DNA of 64,000 bases from Diphasiastrum complanatum (Eukaryota > Streptophyta > Lycopodiopsida > Lycopodiales > Lycopodiaceae). Shown here one piece after another: positions 58,235-64,000 of the stretch. Positions within the stretch are counted from its first letter, which is position 1. Every line of letters begins with the position of its first letter. Below the pieces are notes generated by a model. The model worked only from the letters and a program-made list of their open reading frames with translations, was not told the origin of the DNA and made no database searches. Made by a program: the position numbers and the translations under genes. The stretch is taken from positions 61,794,957 to 61,858,956 of the forward strand of contig CM055096.1 in the NCBI GenBank assembly GCA_029204225.1. The letters are read 5' to 3'.

Positions 58235-59295
58235 TTGGAAGAGAAGATGAAATCCATCCACATGCATGATACATGGGAGTTGATTGATCTACCACTTGGA
58301 AAGAAACCCATTGACAACAATGATGATCGCATTGCCTTGATTGTACTTTATGTTAATGATATCATTATCACAGACAATGATGAGAACCTCACTCGTTCTA
58401 TCAAAGCCAACTTATGCAAGCAGTTTGAGATGACAGATTTAGATCTTATGCACTACTGCTTGAATGTCGAAGTATGGCAAACTGGCAGTGATATCAGGTT
58501 ATGTCAAAACAAGTATGTGGGCGAGGTATTGGAGAGATTTCACATGACAGAGTGCAAACCTTTCATTACCCCTTGCGAAGTTGGTAAAAAATTATCTCGT
58601 ATTGATAGTGCACATGTTGATGCCACTCTATTCCATCAGCTAGTTGGGAGCTTGATATATCTTATGACTACACATCCTGATATCTGCTATGCTGTAAGTT
58701 TGATTAGTCAATTCATGTCATCACCCACTATGGACCATTGGAAAGCTGCAAAAAGGATTTTGAGGTATGTGAAAGGTACACCTAACCTTGGCCTAATCTA
58801 CAAAAGACAAAGTGTTCTACCTAAGTTGCAAGGTTATGTTGAGGCTGATTGAGTAGAAAGTATATATGATAGAAAGTCAACAACAAAAGTTATGCCTTCA
58901 ATTTTGGTAGCCGTTGTTTTTCATGGTCTAGCTAGAAGCAAGACTATTTCTCTTTCTTCTACAGAGGTTGAATATAAAGCGTTAAGTTCTGCTACCCAGG
59001 AAGCTGTTTGGCTACGTAAGTTGTTATGTGAGATTGGCATGAAGCAGGTAAATCCTACTATTATTTTCTATGACAATCAAAGTGGAATACAATTGGCTAA
59101 GAATCATGTCTTTCATATAAGGACAAAACAATTGAGGTAAAATATCACTTTGTGCGTGAGAAGCTACAATCTGAAGATATAAGTATTGTACATTGTTCTA
59201 CGTTGTTACAAGTTGCTGATATATTTACGAAAGTTTTACATAAAGAAAAGTTTGAGACTTTAAGAGCCAAATTTGGCTTAGATTTGGTTATGTAA
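58235..59295 (+). pseudogene. Element C RT/RNase H with deletion of the RT core
   Basis: The RT start (EEKMKSIHMHDTWELIDLPL, GKKPIDNND) runs straight into RIALIVLYVNDIIITDNDEN, so well over 100 residues of fingers and palm are missing; the catalytic box is YVND instead of YVDD. It continues LDLMHYCLNVEVWQTG, GSLIYLMTTHPDICYAVSLI and AAKRILRYVKGTPNLG. A stop at GYVEAD, RNase H from 58892 (SLSSTEVEYKALSSATQ, FYDNQSGIQLAKN), then a frame change and VKYHFVREKL, ADIFTKVLHKEKFETLRAKF complete the end. Confidence 0.88.
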
Positions 59296-59388
59296 AAGGC
59301 CTTTACTTGTAATACTATCATGGAGGTATGTTCCATGAATAGAATAAACTCTAAAATAAAGAGAGACGTTGATCATTGAGGGAGAGAG

Positions 59389-59640
59389 TTAAAATAGAGA
59401 TGATCAACTTATACAGTGCTTTCTTATTTCGATGGCTCCACGTGTGCTTAGTTCTAGAATTATCGGGCCGTCTTTCTTTTACGAGCCCTTTGAGTGCTTT
59501 TAAGCAACTTTATCTTTGTACTTGCTTATTAGTTGAATATACAATTTGAGGTGAGCTATTATGTTGTCTTGTCCTGTTGCACTTGATGTTGTGCTGTGGT
59601 GATTGATCCGGTCGAGTGTTTAAACTGTTTTCTTAACTCC
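59389..59640 (+). repeat. 3' LTR of element C
   Basis: Starts TTAAAATAGAGATGATC after the purine tract TGAGGGAGAGAG and runs to the AACAA repeat. Same content as 53685-53923 with one 11-bp insert near 59520. Confidence 0.8.
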
Positions 59641-60150
59641 AACAAATTATTGAGAGGCTATAATCTAATTACCATACTGAAAGTCTTATTGTAGTCAATA
59701 CCTACAACTTGTTTGTAGCCTTTAGCTACAAATCTTGTCTTTCATTTAGTAACAGACCCATCTGGATTGAACTTCCTTTTGAAGATCCATTTTGTATCGA
59801 TGACATTCTTCGTTGTGGAAGATCTACAATAGACCATGTTTGATTCTTGAGAAGTGAAATGTATTCATTCGCCATGGTGGTTTGGCATTTATCAGCTACA
59901 TCTAGTGTGGAGAGTGCTTCAAAAACACTTTGGGATTCTTAATTTGAAGTCCAACAGTTAAGGTTTGTAAATATCTGATGATAGCCGAGATCTTGATGTT
60001 CTTATGATAGGTGAAAAGTCTTTGGATTTTACAAGTGGCTGTCTATTGCTACTAGATACGTTTGCTAGTGTAGATTGTTTCTATAAACTTCTCCTTGTTA
60101 TGAGATCTAGTACAAAGATATCTTCTTGACTTCCTTTTGCATCTATATCA
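59641..60150 (-). pseudogene. Ty1/copia element E, integrase/RT junction part
   Basis: Reverse strand: EALSTLDVADKCQTTMANEY and LLKNQTWSIVDLP; then, after a shift, STTKNVIDTKWIFKRKFNPD, GSVTK and TRFVAKGYKQVVGIDYNKTF, reaching position 59641 at the MVIRL region of RT. The next RT residues are found at 53684 on the other side of element C. More distal sequence to about 60150 is eroded linker. Confidence 0.85.
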
Positions 60151-60382
60151 GTAGTCTACATCTTTGTAGGAGAGGAGTATAACATGGCATACTGAAATGA
60201 TTTAGAAATGCATGAAGAATCATCAATGTTGGAAACTGATTTACCTTTGCAACATACATGCATGTAGTTACACATGTGGACCTCTGGTAGGCGAATTAGT
60301 TCAGTTAAGTGGACTTTCCATGCAACTCCACTGTAGAAATTCGAGTCTCTCTCATGTAGGGAAAGCTGCGCATGTTTTGTCA

Positions 60383-60680
60383 TATTGTGAATATTGAGAT
60401 TTTGGTGTTTTGGACTCATTCTCTCTCTACCCGAGTTTTCTATGCTTGATTTTCTCTCTCTACCCGAGAGCAGTCTCTTTTTCCCATACTGAACACTTAG
60501 AATTATTTTTGACATTCATTTCTCATAGTGAAGAGTTATATTTTTTTATCAGATGTATGCCATTGTGCTCTTGCCTTAGATTTTCAAGCATACTGTTCTT
60601 TGATCAATCTTGTGCAATCACAACACCTCAGTAAGATCCTGTAGGGTGTGGTGAAGTTCACACGTGCTAAAAACTTCACA
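60383..60680 (+). repeat. 5' LTR of element D (3' part only)
   Basis: Matches the reverse-strand LTR at 22418-24034 from TTGTGAATATTGAG onward, with two CTCTCTACCCGAG motifs, and ends CACACGTGCTAAAAACTTCACA. The first half of the LTR is missing. Confidence 0.75.
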
Positions 60681-60692
60681 TGGTATCAGAGC
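60681..60692 (+). other. Primer binding site of element D
   Basis: TGGTATCAGAGC directly follows the LTR end TTCACA. Confidence 0.9.
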
Positions 60693-60929
60693 TTCATGCT
60701 TTGAAGAGGTAAGGGTGTATACATCAAATCATCAATGTTTTTGCTTGCAGGAACTTGGATTTTGGAGAGGGATTCAAAGTCGCTGAGAAACAAGCAATCT
60801 GTGGATCATAAGTGTATCAAATCAAGACTGATCTGATCCAGCGGAGCTCTGTATGGACAGAGAGCTCACATGTGTGAAATCAGCCCTCATTAATGAGTGC
60901 TACTTCTCAAGGAATGATCCAAATTTGAT

Positions 60930-61549
60930 GTGAGCTTTGGCATAAGAGGTTGGACCACCCCAGCTTCAAATCTATGGAGATGATATGCACCAAGGATCTT
61001 GCTCTTGGCCTTCTAGAGAGACTCTCAAAGTGTGGAAAAAGTTGTGAAGCTTTTAGCCTCTCAAAGGCACACAAGCTATCTTTTGATATCTCTTCCACTA
61101 GATCTACAAAAGCATTAGATCTTATTCATAGTAATGTGCACTCTTTTTCTCAAGAATCTAATGGAGGTGCATCTATGTATGTATCTTTTATTGATGATTA
61201 CTCTAGATACACTTGGATTGAACTTTTGGATTCCAAAAGTAAAGTGTTTGAAGCTTTTGTTAAGTTCAAAACTCTAGTTGAAAATCAACTTGATGCTAGA
61301 ATTAAAGTATTGAGAAGTGATAATGGTGGAGAGTATATCTTCACCAAGATAATAGAGTTTTGTAAATTCAATGGCATTAAGAGAGAACTTACATGTACTT
61401 GTAGTCCTCAACAAAATGGTATAGCTGAGAGGATGAATAGAACACTATGTGAGTGTGCTAAGGCTTTAAGGTTAGATGCATCTCTACCCAAGTCCTTTTG
61501 GGGAGAGGTTATCATTTGTGCAACTTATTTATGTAATAGATTGCCATGA
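60930..61549 (+). pseudogene. Element D integrase
   Basis: It begins in the pre-integrase motif (LWHKRLDHPSFKSMEM), then CEAFSLSKAH (second Cys of the zinc pair replaced by Phe), DLIHSNVHSFS (first catalytic Asp replaced by Asn), FIDDYSRYTWIELLDS, RSDNGGEY (second Asp present) and QNGIAERMN (Glu present), ending at a stop after CNRLP. The remaining integrase tail continues in frame after the stop. Confidence 0.88.
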
Positions 61550-62815
61550 AAGCCCATTGGAGGCATAACATCTTCTGAGGCTCTATTTTGTAAGAAGTCG
61601 AATCTTAAAGATCTAAGAATTTTTGGATTTACTTGCTATGTTTTTCAAGCATTAAATACAAGAAAAAAGGATGATCCTACTTCTATTAAAGGGATCTTTG
61701 TTGGTTTTGCTGAAAATAGCAAGGGATATAGAGTCTATAATCCAATCACTAATAAGATTTTAGTGAGTAGAGATGTTACTTTTGATGAAGGTAACCACTA
61801 CAAGCTAAATGAGAAAGCTTCTAATCCATCTTATGTCAAGGATCTTGTAAGGTTCGAGGAGGAGCCTACATGTGATCAAGATCTTGAAGATCCATCTCAA
61901 GTTCCAAGGACTCCAAGGAGATCTACAAGAAGGAAGGCCGAGCCCTCAAGGCTCACCTATGTTGACAAAGGTGAACAAAGGGAAGATCTACATTCACTTA
62001 CCTCTTACACTTTTCTAACTTCTATGTTTGATGAGCCAAGTTGCTTTGAAGAAGCTATGGAGTCACAAGAATGGAGGGATGCCATGCAAAAAGAGTATGA
62101 TGCTCTTATGGAGAATCATACATGGAAGCTTGTGGATCTTCCTTAAGGAAGAAAGCCATTTGAGTGCATATAGATCTATAGATTGAAGTACAATCAAGAT
62201 GAGAGCATCAACAAACACAAGGCAAGGCTAGTGGCAAAGGGGTTCTTGCAAACCAAGGGAGTAGATTTTGATGAAACTTTTGCTCCTGTTGCTAAGCTAG
62301 TTTCCATAAGGTTGATTATTTCTCTTGCAACTACTTTCAATTGGCCTCTATTTGAACTTGACGTGACTAATGCTTTTCTCAATGGATATTTGGAAGAGGA
62401 GATTTTCATGAGGCAACCCGAGGGTTTCATCAAAGAAGAAAAAGTGTGTTTGTTGCTAAGAAGCCTTTATGGGCTTAAGCAAGCACCTAGAGCTTGGTAC
62501 TCTAGGTTGAATACCTTCTTGAACTCTATTAAGTTTGTTGTAAGTGCTTATGATCCTTCTTTGTACTTAAGATTTAATGATGGTAAAATCATCATTCTCA
62601 TTTTGTATGTTGATGACATTATCCTTAGTGGAAATGATCTTGATGGTATACAAGAAGTGAAAGTAGCATTGTTTAAGGAGTTTAAGATGGTGGATCTTGG
62701 TAATTTTCATTTCATATTAGGAATAGAGGTTTCAAGAGGCAAGTATTTGATTTTTATTTTCAATCCAAATATGCTTCTTCTATCTTAGAAAAGTTTGAAA
62801 TGAAAGATTGTAAAG
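61550..62815 (+). pseudogene. Element D integrase tail and reverse transcriptase
   Basis: The integrase tail (FGFTCYVF, GIFVGFAENSKGYRVYNP, RDVTFDEG) is followed by a linker and RT: CFEEAMESQEWRDAMQKEYD, HTWKLVDLP-stop (62144-62146), a further stop at 62170, then KHKARLVAKGFLQTKGVDFD, ELDVTNAFLNGYLEEEIFM, YGLKQAPRAWYSRL, the catalytic YVDDIILSGN and NFHFILGIEVSRG. The frame ends at 62788 after a shift near 62755. RT motifs are well kept. Confidence 0.88.
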
Positions 62816-62828
62816 GAGTAGAACTCCT

Positions 62829-63120
62829 ATGGAGCAAAATGTAAAAGTTTCCAATATTGATGATGGAGCATCCTTTGAGGACATCACACTATATAGGAGA
62901 CTTGTAGGCTCCTTGATGTATCTTACTATAACTAGACTTGATCTAAGTTATATTGTAGGCAAACTAAGCCAATCTATGCAAAATCCATTGGTTTGTCATT
63001 GGAAAAATGTAAAAAGGGTGTTGAGGTACATTGGGCCACCAAGAATATCTATCTTGGATATTTTTGTGTTTCTAGTTTGTGAGAAAATATCACATGTCTG
63101 GAGCATGTTCTCACATGTAG
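62829..63120 (+). pseudogene. Element D RT end with RNase H deleted
   Basis: MEQNVKVSNIDDGASFEDIT, LYRRLVGSLMYLTITRLDLS and SMQNPLVCHWKNVKRVLRYI are the RT end; the next sequence (about 63038 on) is not RNase H. None of the SDSDFAGD, SSTEAEYKAL or ADLLTKPL motifs is found before the LTR. Confidence 0.85.
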
Positions 63121-63193
63121 AAAAAGTAAAAATAGTTTAGTCATGTTGAGTTTAGGGGCATAAAGATTTTGTATCAAGCATCTTGGTGTAGAA

Positions 63194-63640
63194 CTTTGAT
63201 AGGGCCAATTTTGGCTTTAGAGGTCAAATGGTCAAGTACACATGTTTTGCCATGATTAGGCCAAAATTTAATTGTGATGTAACTCGAGGTAGTTAGGTTG
63301 CTTACACATGTCAAGTTTAGGTTTGATGAGTGATGCACCTTATGTGGTGGCAAAAGTCAAAGGGTCCAATTATAAGTGAGAAAATTGGTAGAAGAGCCCA
63401 ATCAAAATATAAAAAATTTAAACTCACTCATACAATAGGATGTTAGAGGTCTTAGAAAAGGGGTCCAATAGGATTGAAGCTTGTATCTTTACAAGTTCTA
63501 TATGTACATTGATTTTCTATCATAATCTAATGTGAGTTTTTGAGTCAATTTGGAGATTCATCAACTTTGAGTGTATTTATCTCTCTACCCTTCACCAAAA
63601 GTGGTGGTTTTTCTCTCTACCCAAGGAGAGGAGCTTGTTG
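63194..63640 (+). repeat. 3' LTR of element D (5' part only)
   Basis: Starts CTTTGATAGGGCCAATTTTGGC after GCATCTTGGTGTAGAA, as in element B. It contains the CTCTCTACCC pair at about 63581 and about 63613, and loses similarity to the B LTR right after GAGGAGCTTG. Confidence 0.75.
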
Positions 63641-64000
63641 GGATTGTGCTCATTTCAACAAAGCAGACATTATCTACTGTTCATAAACTTAAATCAAATC
63701 TGCAATGTCAGTTTGCTACCCAAAAGATGATTGATCGTAGTATGAAGCAGTAGCTACAACTATAGGGCTCAACTCTATTCGAGCGTAACCTTCAAGACTG
63801 TTTAGCTTTTCCAACAGTGGCTGCAGAGTACAACAGATCCCAACACCCACTTATTCTAATATCTATTTTAGCACATTGTATCATGTACTATAGGCTAGCA
63901 ATGGTGTCCATTGTGTTTGCAACCATGTCCTTGTTTAAATAAAATTGTAGCTACAATGAAGCATCAACAATATGTTCATGAGCATAAATGTATATCGTTC
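63641..64000. other. Unassigned right flank
   Basis: No gene or repeat recognised after the truncated LTR of element D. Confidence 0.4.

Larger units (their letters stand above)
53685..59640 (+). mobile_element. Ty1/copia retrotransposon C, inserted in element E
   Basis: Short LTRs at 53685-53923 and 59389-59640 start TTAAAATAG and share most of their sequence; an 11-bp insert and about 15 substitutions separate them. Flanking 5-bp repeats AACAA (53680-53684 and 59641-59645) fit a TSD, and element E reads through when C is removed. Internal order: PBS, 1.6-kb leader, gag, protease, integrase, RT, RNase H. Several deletions and stops make it inactive. Confidence 0.88.
60383..63640 (+). mobile_element. 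Ty1/copia element D, internally deleted
   Basis: Partial 5' LTR, PBS and a short leader lead directly into GAG-pre-integrase; gag and protease are deleted. Integrase and RT follow with few breaks, RNase H is almost entirely lost, and a partial 3' LTR closes it. Same lineage as B by protein and LTR. It cannot supply its own gag, protease or RNase H. Confidence 0.88.

Overview
The window is nuclear DNA of a land plant. It is AT-rich and gene-poor, and most of its recognisable coding sequence belongs to LTR retrotransposons. One ordinary spliced gene is present: an SBP-box (SQUAMOSA-promoter-binding-like, SPL) transcription factor at 28581-31536 (+). It has four coding exons, GT-AG introns and the conserved intron that splits the SBP domain; SBP domains are a green-plant family. 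The sequence gives no secure species call. A large, repeat-rich genome such as a fern, lycophyte or gymnosperm would fit, but this is inference.

Layout. 0.3-2.3 kb: Ty1/copia remnant H with both (partial) LTRs. 3.7-5.8 kb (-): Ty3/gypsy RT/RNase H relic G1, followed by a decayed coiled-coil ORF. 5.8-12.8 kb: unassigned DNA with (GA)n, (TA)n and poly-G tracts. 12.9-13.3 kb: copia gag/protease scrap I. 15.5-21.4 kb (+): copia element B, nearly full length but broken. 22.4-24.1 kb (-): LTR end of a B/D-related element split by about 0.95 kb of foreign DNA. 26.9-32 kb: retroelement-poor island with the SPL gene. 35.2-42.5 kb (-): gypsy relic G2, split by copia element F, with a deletion at one side of F. 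42.5-44.4 kb: fragments of copia J (-) and gypsy K (+). 44.76-44.89 kb (-): a very short tRNA-derived SINE-like element with a 10-bp target-site duplication. 46.5-60.2 kb: a nest in which old copia element E (-) carries young copia A (+) in or next to its 3' LTR and older copia C (+) in its reverse transcriptase gene. 60.4-63.6 kb (+): internally deleted copia D, related to B.

How the parts relate. A, B and D are one broad copia lineage: similar gag, integrase and RT, leaders of about 0.8 kb in A and B, and PBS TGGTATCAGAGC. B and D also share LTR structure. F and H are a second copia family with the same polypurine tract and LTR start. C is a third, with short LTRs of about 240-250 bp. A is the youngest by LTR comparison (5 substitutions and 1 indel over about 682 bp) and keeps a perfect 5-bp TSD, but a one-base loss in an A-run breaks its RT frame. 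No copia or gypsy element here has an unbroken complete polyprotein.

The least routine items are the SINE-like unit, the nested stack with matching TSDs, the F/G2 junction where one deletion appears to have removed part of an LTR and part of the host gypsy, the partial LTR copy in the leader of B, a paired CT-rich motif conserved in all B/D-type LTRs, the coiled-coil ORF behind G1, and the SPL gene without a recognisable miR156 site.
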